Shown: positions 36,001-43,926 of the stretch, one piece after another
Numbering within the stretch: the first letter of the stretch is position 1
How the letters are laid out: the number at the start of each line of letters is the position of its first letter
Origin: an uncultured Bacteroidota bacterium
GTDB lineage: Bacteria; Bacteroidota; Bacteroidia; Bacteroidales; P3
Direction: 5' to 3'
Assembly (NCBI GenBank): GCA_902784465.1
Contig: CACZUZ010000034.1
Location: forward strand, 1-55,147
DNA: 55,147 nt
Position numbers and translations under genes: made by a program
Notes under the pieces: generated by a model
The model's database searches: none
What the model was told of the DNA's origin: nothing
What the model saw: the letters and a program-made list of their open reading frames with translations, nothing else

Positions 36001-36211
36001 TATGATTCCTATGGCCACCTCTAATGCCGAAGGCTCTGAGATGTGGACCACCATGGGTCTCGTCGTCATCGGCGGTCTCACCGTCTCCACCTTCGTCACC
36101 CTCTTCATCGTGCCGACCCTCTACGCTATCTTCAACCGCAAAGGCGACATCGAAAAGAAGGAGAAGGAACGCAAGAAATTTGTCTTCATGAATATCAATC
36201 TAAATGATTGA
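33032..36211 (+). CDS. RND-family efflux permease (HAE1 / AcrB-like)
   Basis: A 1059-residue inner-membrane antiporter of normal length. It has the first helix (KPITTGLIFVAVIILGLFSL), porter subdomains, the 4th-helix region with SLASLTVAIGMVVDDAIVVLENI carrying the Asp-Asp proton relay (cited in part), the large second loop, and the C-terminal helix set with GLLGLILLIGIVVKNGIVLVDYIN (cited in part) including the relay Lys. It expels hydrophobic compounds using the proton gradient. The final codons overlap the left arm of an 8-bp repeat pair. Confidence 0.95.
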   Translation: MAIYKTAINKPITTGLIFVAVIILGLFSLSKLPIDQMPEMDPPYVTVMTTYAGANASEIETNITKIIENSLNSVDGLKNITSTSKDNISVVTLEFEWGSDIDESLNDIRSYVDLLYDNLPDGVSRPMILKLNSSAMPIMVYGFTAKESYSGLDRILEDNVVNELNRIDGIGNITVSGAPQRYVYIDLDPKQLDAYGISLEAVGNAISANNLDLASGTVKMGKEQYQMRVKGEYIESSEIADIAVTTTMTGKQVFVRDLATVRDTIKDLSLDEKINRQDGARIIISKQTGANTVAIARQVKSEMQRIQKTMPPDIEATLIRDGSEEIINAVNGLTSSIFYALLFVVLVVLIFLGNWRSTIIIALTIPISLVTSFIYLLIADSSLNIISLASLTVAIGMVVDDAIVVLENISKHIDRGENPREAAICATNEVWTSVIATTLVLVAVFVPLTMLPGMMGIFMKEMGWIITIVVCVSTTAAITLIPMLSSKLLKERPFFFKKEDEEAWEAKHQRNLYHRTISRAFDAIDAGYANILRWCLNHKRITLLISLIFFVVTIFPLLSGAIGLDFMKEQDNGSISISAELQRGTRIEETLKTARHMENDIYDILGDDVVVVSTSAGSNDDAGFAALFNSTTNNKISITVRCTKKYDREETIFEMQEKLRRCFAEYPELVTFQVNQGGMMGGGSNNSLSIEVYGYDFNQTTQFTQELKKRIEENVPGARDTKISRDEDRAELKIEFDKQKLALHGLSGSAVAMYVRNRVNGMAAGYLKEDGEEYNIVVRLREEYRSSISDINQLSIPTPTGKIIKLEELAKVEEYWCPPTIERKNRQRYLTLTVMPFRTSLQELAQNVQKEIDQMDVPADIHYALAGNYKDQQESSRDMLILGLLIIMLVYIVMASQFESFAKPFIIMFSIPFAISGVVLMMFITGNNLDMIGLLGLILLIGIVVKNGIVLVDYINLMRERGIALNEAIAISGQSRLRPVLMTAFTTILGMIPMATSNAEGSEMWTTMGLVVIGGLTVSTFVTLFIVPTLYAIFNRKGDIEKKEKERKKFVFMNINLND

Positions 36212-36298
36212 ATGTGTTAATGCCTGAATGTTTGAGTGCTACGCTGTCTTATTAATGCGTCAGCCCACTCAAACATTTAAACATTCAAACAATCAAAC
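36206..36298. repeat. Inverted pair of 8-bp tandem arrays (ACTCAAAC family)
   Basis: The left arm (36206-36237) reads GATTGAAT, GTGTTAAT, GCCTGAAT, GTTTGAGT. The right arm (36267-36298) reads ACTCAAAC, ATTTAAAC, ATTCAAAC, AATCAAAC. The arms are inverted relative to each other around a 29-base centre and can fold into a long imperfect hairpin between the RND stop and the next gene. Confidence 0.8.
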
Positions 36299-36307
36299 AA
36301 TAACAAA

Positions 36308-36601
36308 ATGAAATCCATCTTAATAGTATATAACCAAGCCAACAACGAGCGCGTCGAGTATCTGCTCGACACGCTCGGTGTGCGTGGCTTCACCTTTTGG
36401 GAGAATGTACAAGGTCGCGGTCATGAAGCAGGAGACCCCCACCGAGGTACCCACACATGGCCTGAACTCAACAACGCCATCATGACCGTCGTCGCTGACG
36501 ACAAAGTCGACGACATCCTCACTGCTGTCCGCAAACTCGACAAACGCAACGAAGAGGTCGGTATCCGCGCCTTCGTCTGGAACATCGAACAGATGGTATA
36601 A
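36308..36601 (+). CDS. PG0541-family transporter-associated, PII-like protein
   Basis: A 97-residue protein. The fold suggested by KSILIVYNQANNERVEYLLDTLGV, a Gly/His-rich T-loop-like centre (VQGRGHEAGDPHRGTHTWPE) and a closing AIMTVVADDKVDDILTAVRKL (parts cited) matches small PII/CutA-like ferredoxin-fold proteins placed after RND permeases in Bacteroidales (PG0541 family). It probably binds a ligand or metal and modulates the pump, which is inference. It lies 96 bases after the permease stop. Confidence 0.82.
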   Translation: MKSILIVYNQANNERVEYLLDTLGVRGFTFWENVQGRGHEAGDPHRGTHTWPELNNAIMTVVADDKVDDILTAVRKLDKRNEEVGIRAFVWNIEQMV

Positions 36602-36608
36602 GCTGTAT

Positions 36609-38009
36609 ATGTCAACGAAGAAACTCAAAAAGTGGAAGGCTGAAAAGGCTTTTCTTGCAGCCTATTTTGTCTATGTCGCCATTGCCGCCATTCCAGCCAA
36701 CGCGCAGCAGAGCAAAAAAGTGCTGTTTGTGGGCAACAGCTACACCTACACCAACAACCTGCCTGCTATGGTTGCCAGCATGGCTGCCAGCGTCGGCGAC
36801 CAGCTTATCCACACCAGCAACACCCCTGGCGGATGCACCTTCCAACAGCACTGCAGCAATCAGTCGATGACCCTCATACAACAGGGCGGATGGGATGCCG
36901 TCATCCTTCAGGAGCAGAGCCAGTATCCGAGTTTCCCCGACTGGCAGGTAGAAGCCGTGGTGTTCCCTTATGCCACTCAGCTTGTCGACGCCATATATGC
37001 AGCATCGCCTTGCGCCGAACCAATGTTCTACATGACATGGGGGCGGCGGGATGGCGACCAGATTAACGCCGCCGAATTCCCTGTGCTTGGCACCTACGAG
37101 GGCATGGACAGCATGCTCTGCCTGCGCTACACCCAGATGGCTGCCGACAACGATGCGTCGCTATGCCCCGTAGGCCTCGTGTGGCGGATGTTGCGGAGCG
37201 AAAACCCCAACATCGAGCTCTACGCCTCCGACGGCAGTCATCCCTCGCTTGCAGGCACATACGCTGCCGCTTGTGCCTTCTATGCCTTGCTTTTCCACCA
37301 CAATCCGGCGGAACTGAACTATGATGGAGGACTCGACCGCGAGACGGCTGCCACCATACGCCAAACAGCCAGCAGGATTGTTTGGTCAGAAGAGGAGTCG
37401 CTGCCACTGCCGCAATGGACTCGCCCCCTGCCCCATTCCGCCATGCTTGTGGCTGACAATACCGACAGTGTTGCTACATTCATCAACCTCTCAAGCCACG
37501 CCGACAGTCTCCTTTGGTCATTCGGCGACAACAGTTCGATGGTCACCTCGTCGGCTATCGACACCCTCATGCACATCTATCCCGACACAGGCCTCTACGC
37601 AGCCACCCTCGTGGCCTCACGCCATTGCATGAGCGACATAGCCGCCACCGAGGTGCATATCTCTTTTCAGACTGCCGACACCACGGCGACAGACACCACC
37701 GCTGTTGATCCGTTAGGCATCGAATGGACCGGCCTCGTTTCGAAGCGCAACTCTCTATTCACCCTCTACCCAACCGTCACCACTGACGTCATCACGATAG
37801 CGTCACCCTCTTCAGCGCCCATCGACATTACTGTCCTCAGCCCCACAGGCCGCATCATCGCGAAAAAAACAATTGACAACGGAAGAATGGATTGCCACGG
37901 TACGTTGTTCGGCAGTCAATTGTCATTGTGCATTTATCCCACTGGGGTTTATCTGTTGCAGTTAAGACAGGGCACTGTCACTGAGACGCATAAAGTAATC
38001 AAACGATAA
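36609..38009 (+). CDS. SGNH/GDSL-type hydrolase with PKD-like and T9SS sorting domains
   Basis: A 466-residue protein with a signal peptide ending PANAQ near residue 33. The SGNH domain (about 35-250) has FVGNSYTYTNN as block I (nucleophile Ser45 region), then WDAVILQEQS and DGSHPSLAGTYAAACAFY (the catalytic Asp-His). A PKD-like segment (LLWSFGDNSSMVTSS and TYPDTGLYAATLV-like: YPDTGLYAATLV) spans about 285-345. The C-terminal T9SS type A domain (about 380-466) ends YPTGVYLLQLRQGTVTETHKVIKR (cited in part). It is probably an esterase or lipase exported by T9SS to the surface. It follows the efflux operon by only seven bases. Confidence 0.85.
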   Translation: MSTKKLKKWKAEKAFLAAYFVYVAIAAIPANAQQSKKVLFVGNSYTYTNNLPAMVASMAASVGDQLIHTSNTPGGCTFQQHCSNQSMTLIQQGGWDAVILQEQSQYPSFPDWQVEAVVFPYATQLVDAIYAASPCAEPMFYMTWGRRDGDQINAAEFPVLGTYEGMDSMLCLRYTQMAADNDASLCPVGLVWRMLRSENPNIELYASDGSHPSLAGTYAAACAFYALLFHHNPAELNYDGGLDRETAATIRQTASRIVWSEEESLPLPQWTRPLPHSAMLVADNTDSVATFINLSSHADSLLWSFGDNSSMVTSSAIDTLMHIYPDTGLYAATLVASRHCMSDIAATEVHISFQTADTTATDTTAVDPLGIEWTGLVSKRNSLFTLYPTVTTDVITIASPSSAPIDITVLSPTGRIIAKKTIDNGRMDCHGTLFGSQLSLCIYPTGVYLLQLRQGTVTETHKVIKR

Positions 38010-38066
38010 TTATAATCGTCCCCTCACCAAAGTGATTGATTGTCAAAGAGACACCTTATTGAAAAG

Positions 38067-38105
38067 CAAAGAGCGCCGGAATGCATCCGACGCTCTTTGT
38101 TGTAA
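38067..38105. terminator. Bidirectional terminator between convergent T9SS genes
   Basis: CAAAGAGCG (38067-38075) pairs with CGCTCTTTG (38091-38099), with an inner GGATGC-like fold; T-rich sequence flanks the plus side. It serves the SGNH gene on the plus strand and the large T9SS gene on the minus strand. Confidence 0.8.
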
Positions 38106-38150
38106 GGTTTTTTGTTTTATTGCTGCATCAGCCAATTAGCAACTGACCTC

Positions 38151-40997
38151 TTATTTGACCATGAGTCGTTTGGTCGCTGTGCCTTTGTCGGTAGCGATGC
38201 GAATAAGATAGGTGCCGGCTGCGAGACCGTTGATATCGATGGAAGCACTGTTACCAAACTGGCGGCCTTCGATGCGCTGGAGCGAACCGTTGATGCTGTA
38301 GATCTGAATCATGGAGATGTTTCCGTCAGCACTGACATTAACGATGTCGCTTGATGGATTTGGATAGACACAGACACCTACATTTTCGGCTACGATGTCT
38401 ACAGCTTGAGATTGTGGTGTTGTGAACACACCTGTGAGCACACCCATGTCTCTTCCGTATGCAATATTGCCGATTTGGGCAGCATGGCTACTGCCATTAT
38501 CGTCGATTACAAGCTTGTATATATAGTCATTGGAGACAGTGAAGAAAATCTCGTCCGTATTGGGATCGATGAACAAGCACAATGGGTCAAGATTGTTTCC
38601 GCCCAATGGGTAATAATTCGTTATTCCGTTGTTGGAGAAAACGACTACCCCCCCTTCGTAAGAGTAGGTATAGTTGACACCATATTTGTCGATGGCGAGA
38701 CAACTAAATGGCTGATTAGTTGGCTGGGCCATCAAATGGCCTGTAGTACGGTCTACCTCACAGAAGCTGGTGTATGGATTTGTGGGCGAGTCCATAATGG
38801 TCATGGCATAGAGTTTGCCATCCACTTGGTTGAATGCCAAACCTGTGAAAAAGACATCATCATACTGTCTAATCAAAGTGCCGGTAGAGGGATGTCCACC
38901 ATTGAATGGTGTCTTGTAGAGAGAAAAGAAGGCTGTCTCTTCATCCAATGTTGTACTCATTGTTACATAATAGATTGTATCATTTACGTATGCCGATGCC
39001 AGCACAGCCGAAATATATTGCGGATCGTTGGGTGTCAGGTTGTCTGTCGAACTGCCGAAGTCGGATAAGTTCTGCATGGTGAAGTCGACAAACTGGGATT
39101 CCATCAGCGACAAGGATGAAGTATTGTAGTAGAGGTTACCATACCAAGTCCTGGTCGAGAGTACTTCTACCGGCTGTTCTACAGGCAGCATGAAGAGACT
39201 GCTGGTCTGGGCGCCACCGTTGAGTTTGCCAAGATAGCTGAATACTCCAGTATTGACATCAATAGAGTAAATGCCATATTCCTTGTAGGCCGAACCGTTG
39301 TGTATCCATATCAGTTCACCACTGTTCTGGTCGAAGGCGAGACCTTGGGAAATGTCTTCGTGAATTGCGCATCCCGTCTCGGCGACCACCGACATTGAGA
39401 GAGTGTTGAGGTCGAGGCGAATCAGTCGGGCATTCTCACAGTCGCTCATGCCATACATGACGGTGGGCGACTGGAGGGCAAAGCAGGAGAGGCTACCCTC
39501 TTCGTCATCGTCCAAATACATGAAGAGTTCCTCCTCGCCAGTTGCCAAGTCGATAGTATAGATGCCATCATACCTATGGAGAGTATACATGATATGGTTG
39601 ATGCTATCGTATGCCATATCAACATAGTCGACATAGCGTTCCAGTTCAGCAATATTCTCGGGGTCGGCATCGGGGTTGCTCATGGGTATACGGTAGAGAT
39701 AAGATTCTGACCGAGAGGTGGTGATGAAATAGACATAGCCATCGGCATACTCGGCAGCCATCACATCGTCGCTGTATGGGGTTGACTCCGTAAGACGAGA
39801 GGTTATGGACATCGTGTTGAGGTCGAATTTGGCGATACCATAGTCGTAATAACTTGAACCATCATCGTTCACAAACCTCATGAAAGTATACCACTCGGTA
39901 GTGCTGCTGTTCGCGTTACGCATCAGGCTCTCTATGCTGATGTCGTCGATGGAGACTGAATTGGTTCCCGTTACGACAATCCTTACCTGCATCTTCTCGC
40001 CGCTCGTCAGGTCGACGCTATAATCGCTCCATGAAGAGCCAATGCCGGTTATGGTCTTGGCGACACGCCAATCGGAATAGGGCGTACAGCGCAACTCGAC
40101 AGAGATAGAGGATCCTGAACCCGCACCTTTTGCCCTGAAAGAGACACGTCCGTAGTTGTTGTCGTTGCCGAGCATGAGGAAAGGCGACTCAATGGAGTTG
40201 GCATGTTCTTCGCCTGTAGTGTTGACCACGGTGGCGCAAGAATTGGCGACATTCCAATAGCATCCCTGTTCGTTTATCAGACGCCAGTCGACCTCTACAT
40301 CTCTATAGTTGGTTGAGAACGACTCGCTTATTGTCGTATTATGTTCCGAATAGGGTCTGGCTGGAGGTTCGACAACCATGAAGCGGACATTATGTCTAAA
40401 GTAACCGAGTGTAGCAGATGAATTGGTAATCGTCCATGGGAACATGTCTGTGACGCCACTTTCCTTATAAGCAAGCACATTGCTATGGTCGCTAACGACA
40501 TGCGACTGGATATGAAGCACGTTCTGGAGCAGCTCCGGACTGTTGTCTTCGATAACAAGGACCAGATTGCCTTCGATGGGGCTGTAGAAGAAGGGTTGAT
40601 CGAAGACTATGGTATCCCATTGCATGCCAGGGACAAATGTCACCTCGCCACCAAAGACCTTTGTAAGGTCACTCATGGGTGTCCAGTCGTTCTCGTTGCT
40701 GAAAGTGGAGGTAGAACGGTGGCCCAAATAGATACGCATATTGCGCACCACCGTGTTTGTGGGAGAAGTCGAACTGTTGATGCGGTTGAGGATGAGGGCA
40801 TATAGTAGGTTGGTTTCGTTGCCCATCTCTTCAGCAGTGTAAATCTCCTGTGAGTAGGTTTTGCAATTAATACCGATACTCGCCAGATTGTTGGGTGCAA
40901 TCTCGATATAGTCCAACTCTTGTGCTTTGGACATTGGTGTCAATGCGAACAATGCAATAACAAGAGCAATCGATTTGATTAATAATTGTTTTTTCAT
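38151..40997 (-). CDS. Large T9SS type A sorting-domain surface protein
   Basis: A 948-residue protein with a signal peptide ending MSKAQ (residue 25). The first 190 residues are of unknown fold. Residues about 205-350 resemble a cleaved-adhesin/MAM-like jelly-roll (ESFSTN..., GRVSFRAKGAGSGSSISVEL, SVSIDDISIES). Residues about 355-860 contain propeller-like repeats (TYFITTS-like: VYFITTSRSESYLYRIP; IYTIDLATGEEELFMY; GLAFNQVDGKLYAM). The T9SS type A domain begins VCVYPNPSSDIVNVS and ends TDKGTATKRLMVK. It is a probable surface adhesin or binding protein. It starts 31 bases after the M16 peptidase stop. Confidence 0.85.
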   Translation of the reverse strand: MKKQLLIKSIALVIALFALTPMSKAQELDYIEIAPNNLASIGINCKTYSQEIYTAEEMGNETNLLYALILNRINSSTSPTNTVVRNMRIYLGHRSTSTFSNENDWTPMSDLTKVFGGEVTFVPGMQWDTIVFDQPFFYSPIEGNLVLVIEDNSPELLQNVLHIQSHVVSDHSNVLAYKESGVTDMFPWTITNSSATLGYFRHNVRFMVVEPPARPYSEHNTTISESFSTNYRDVEVDWRLINEQGCYWNVANSCATVVNTTGEEHANSIESPFLMLGNDNNYGRVSFRAKGAGSGSSISVELRCTPYSDWRVAKTITGIGSSWSDYSVDLTSGEKMQVRIVVTGTNSVSIDDISIESLMRNANSSTTEWYTFMRFVNDDGSSYYDYGIAKFDLNTMSITSRLTESTPYSDDVMAAEYADGYVYFITTSRSESYLYRIPMSNPDADPENIAELERYVDYVDMAYDSINHIMYTLHRYDGIYTIDLATGEEELFMYLDDDEEGSLSCFALQSPTVMYGMSDCENARLIRLDLNTLSMSVVAETGCAIHEDISQGLAFDQNSGELIWIHNGSAYKEYGIYSIDVNTGVFSYLGKLNGGAQTSSLFMLPVEQPVEVLSTRTWYGNLYYNTSSLSLMESQFVDFTMQNLSDFGSSTDNLTPNDPQYISAVLASAYVNDTIYYVTMSTTLDEETAFFSLYKTPFNGGHPSTGTLIRQYDDVFFTGLAFNQVDGKLYAMTIMDSPTNPYTSFCEVDRTTGHLMAQPTNQPFSCLAIDKYGVNYTYSYEGGVVVFSNNGITNYYPLGGNNLDPLCLFIDPNTDEIFFTVSNDYIYKLVIDDNGSSHAAQIGNIAYGRDMGVLTGVFTTPQSQAVDIVAENVGVCVYPNPSSDIVNVSADGNISMIQIYSINGSLQRIEGRQFGNSASIDINGLAAGTYLIRIATDKGTATKRLMVK

Positions 40998-41028
40998 AGG
41001 CTTTATAATGTTTAAGTTATAGCTCTGG

Positions 41029-42276
41029 TTACGAATAAATCAAAGTGCTTAGTGCCGATGGGGCAAAGAAGTCGTTGGCAACAGACATCAGTTCTGAGGC
41101 CGTGACGGCCTCAATGTCGCGCTGCATCTCTTCGAGGGTGTCGACACGCTCGAAAGAAAGGTATGCTTTACCTATCGACTGCATCTCGTTGAGAGCAAGT
41201 TCATTGTTTATTGCCATCTGACCTATGTATTGGCGTTTGGTTCCATGTAGTTGCAGGGTGCTCAAAGGTGTCTCGGCGAGCTTACGCAGTTCATCATGCA
41301 GAATCTCCATGTATTTGTCGCGGGCATCCTTTTCGATGCCGGCATATATGTAGAATAGTCCTGTGTCGCTGAGAGGTGTATACTGGGATTCGATAGTATA
41401 GCAGAATCCATATTTCTCGCGGATGGCGACATTGAGGCGAGAGTTCATTGCAGGGCCTCCCAAGATGTTGTTGAGTAGGGAGAAGGCAACCTTACGCTCG
41501 TCGAACACAGAGGGTGCCAAGCCGCCCACCATGACGTGCATCTGATGGGTGCGGCGATGGATAGTACGCTCAAAGGGATGATAGTCCGGTATCGTGCGGC
41601 TTTGGAGATTAACTGTCGGCTGTTGCGGGACTGCTGTAGGCTGGCCGACGAGCGACGGTTGGACGAAATGCTTCTCGCACAACCTGATAGCCCTCTTTGG
41701 GTCGATGCCGCCCACGATAGCGATAACCATACGGTCTGGAGTGTAACGCTGACGCATAAATTCGCGTAGACGCTCGCTGGTGAAGTGACGCACATTGCGA
41801 GGCTGACCCAAGATGTTGTGTGCCAAGGGATGACCTTCGAAAGCAAACTCTTCGAAATCATCGAAGATGAGATCGGCAGGAGTGTCCCGATAGGAGTTAA
41901 TCTCTTCAATCACAACATCTTTCTCTTTCTCAATCTCCTTTTCGGGAAATGTGGAATGGAATATAATGTCGGCAATGATTTCAAGACAACGGTCTAGATG
42001 GATGGAGAGTGATGAGGTGTAGATACAGGTTTCCTCCTTGGTGGTGAAAGCGTTAAGTTCGCCACCAACACCGTCAATACGGTTTAGGATGTGCCAAGCC
42101 TTGCGGTGCTCGGTGCCCTTGAATATCGAATGCTCAATGAAATGAGCCATCCCTTCGTCATTCCCCTGCTCGTCGCGTGAACCGACATTAACGTATAGTC
42201 CAGCATGTGTCACATTAGAGCCATTCTGCCGGATTATGATTTTAATTCCATTATTTAGTGTATGATAGATGTACAA
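41029..42276 (-). CDS. M16-family zinc metallopeptidase (pitrilysin-like)
   Basis: A 415-residue protein from a TTG start giving MYIYHTLNNGIKIII, the usual family N-terminus. The inverted zinc motif HFIEH lies near residues 46-50, with the third ligand Glu about 76 residues later in the VVIEEINSYRDTPADLIFDDFE segment (cited in part). The C-terminal M16 half includes GGPAMNSRLNVAIREKYGFCY (cited in part) with the R/Y substrate-binding pair. No leader is present, so it probably acts in the cytosol or periplasm on peptides. It lies in a row with the O-antigen-ligase-like and CtpA genes. Confidence 0.9.
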   Translation of the reverse strand: MYIYHTLNNGIKIIIRQNGSNVTHAGLYVNVGSRDEQGNDEGMAHFIEHSIFKGTEHRKAWHILNRIDGVGGELNAFTTKEETCIYTSSLSIHLDRCLEIIADIIFHSTFPEKEIEKEKDVVIEEINSYRDTPADLIFDDFEEFAFEGHPLAHNILGQPRNVRHFTSERLREFMRQRYTPDRMVIAIVGGIDPKRAIRLCEKHFVQPSLVGQPTAVPQQPTVNLQSRTIPDYHPFERTIHRRTHQMHVMVGGLAPSVFDERKVAFSLLNNILGGPAMNSRLNVAIREKYGFCYTIESQYTPLSDTGLFYIYAGIEKDARDKYMEILHDELRKLAETPLSTLQLHGTKRQYIGQMAINNELALNEMQSIGKAYLSFERVDTLEEMQRDIEAVTASELMSVANDFFAPSALSTLIYS

Positions 42277-42303
42277 AAGGAGTTCTTGTTATGGGTTAAA
42301 TAA

Positions 42304-43905
42304 TTAAGGTTTGTTATTATTATTCACTTCCAACGCCATAAGGCAGGGAATGACGGTGCAAAGGACACATCCGGCAAGAGTCTCGAGGGTGTCCTCGCTG
42401 ATGCATGAAAGCAGCAGGATGATGACAATAGCAAAGAATGCTGGCATATCTTTCAATTGTATCTTTCGAAAAGCAATCGCAAACACTATTGCTATCAGCA
42501 GGAAGCCAACAAGTCCAAACGATACAAGGAAAGAAAGATATTGGTTGTGAGCATGTTTTTGAGTGTCAGCAATCTGTGAACCTTCAGCCCTAAGCTGTTC
42601 ATGCAGCGCATCGACACCATCGCCTGTACCCACTCCGAAAAGGGGATTGTCGCAGAAGACACGCCATGCGCCACACCACAACTCAATACGCTCCAGCACA
42701 CTGGAATTCTGGATACTGCCATAGACACGCCAATTCTCGTACTCGAAAAGCAACACATAGCACATCTTCTTCATCGGCATCTTTTCCTCATACACAGGAT
42801 TTGCCACGCCCTTTTCTATCAGGCTAATATCTCTATCGGTAAGTTGCCAAATACCGCTACTGTCCTTGCCCATTCCGGAAGCATTCAGATAGCGTAACAG
42901 TGTAGGGTATACAGTGTAGCCGTTGGGGGTTGTATCGTAGATACCCATCTCGCTTCGCTTAGTCCATTGCTGTTCCAGCTCTGCACGGCTGATGTTGTCG
43001 TTCAACAAGTTGCCATTCTCGACCAAACCGGTATGCATTCTGTAGTAATCGCCATAGTAGCTCTTTACATATCCAACCGTAGTCATGGCTATGGCTATCG
43101 TCAAAGCAACCAGCGCGAGGAGTGCCCAATTGTGTCGTTTCCCCATCCGCCTCCAGTATAAAGCCAGCATCACCCATGCTGTCACAAAAAGGACAAAGAA
43201 AGCTGTATATGAACGCAATATGAATAGGAACACTACAAACCAAACAATCAGTACAATTGGCAAGAACCTTAGCCTTGCAGACTGTGAAGTCCGCTCCTTG
43301 AAGATGATTGAAGCGAGCAACACAATAGCCACACAGATGTTGAGAGAGAAGCGAATATGAGAGATATAGGGTACAATCTCACGATATGGCAGGTCGGGAA
43401 TGGTCAACAACCTGACTACTCCAATCATGGTGACAATAAAGACCATGCCGACAAAAGAGAACAGCAGCCAACGAATCTGTTTGCTGTTGAGCGGAGGGGA
43501 TGTAAGAACAACCAATGGAATGGCAAGTAGGGGCAGTTTTCGGAAAATATCGTCGAGTCCATACTTCATATTGCCGCTGCCAATAAGCCACAGCAAATGG
43601 ACTCCCATCATTACCAAATAAGCATAGAGCAGCCACCGCGAGGACCTTGGAGATGAACTGATAAAGGACGTAGATGCTCCGCTCCCCTCCTGTCGGCGAC
43701 GCGAGACAAGGATACATATCCCCTCCATAATCCAGTTGACCATCAGCAGTATCTGCATGCCACTCATCATAAACTTGCTGACAACCTGCGACCAGATGAG
43801 GATTGTCAGCAAAACGAAATAAACAGCATGAAACACCCTCAGGACACCGGAATCACGATTGCCGGCATTCTTAACTTTGGGAAAATATGTGTCGATAAGT
43901 GCCAC
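42304..43905 (-). CDS. O-antigen ligase / Wzy-like polymerase
   Basis: A 533-residue membrane protein with 10-12 helices and a large periplasmic loop (about residues 290-430). The Wzy_C signature lies in FGVGTGDGVDALHEQL, the HAHNQYLSFLVSFGLVGF motif and the last helices. GTG 43905 is the start. It probably polymerises or ligates surface glycans to lipid A; no other glycan genes are adjacent, so it is an orphan. It follows the CtpA stop by 21 bases. Confidence 0.85.
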   Translation of the reverse strand: MALIDTYFPKVKNAGNRDSGVLRVFHAVYFVLLTILIWSQVVSKFMMSGMQILLMVNWIMEGICILVSRRRQEGSGASTSFISSSPRSSRWLLYAYLVMMGVHLLWLIGSGNMKYGLDDIFRKLPLLAIPLVVLTSPPLNSKQIRWLLFSFVGMVFIVTMIGVVRLLTIPDLPYREIVPYISHIRFSLNICVAIVLLASIIFKERTSQSARLRFLPIVLIVWFVVFLFILRSYTAFFVLFVTAWVMLALYWRRMGKRHNWALLALVALTIAIAMTTVGYVKSYYGDYYRMHTGLVENGNLLNDNISRAELEQQWTKRSEMGIYDTTPNGYTVYPTLLRYLNASGMGKDSSGIWQLTDRDISLIEKGVANPVYEEKMPMKKMCYVLLFEYENWRVYGSIQNSSVLERIELWCGAWRVFCDNPLFGVGTGDGVDALHEQLRAEGSQIADTQKHAHNQYLSFLVSFGLVGFLLIAIVFAIAFRKIQLKDMPAFFAIVIILLLSCISEDTLETLAGCVLCTVIPCLMALEVNNNNKP

Positions 43906-43926
43906 TGCTCAATGGTTTGTTTGTAA

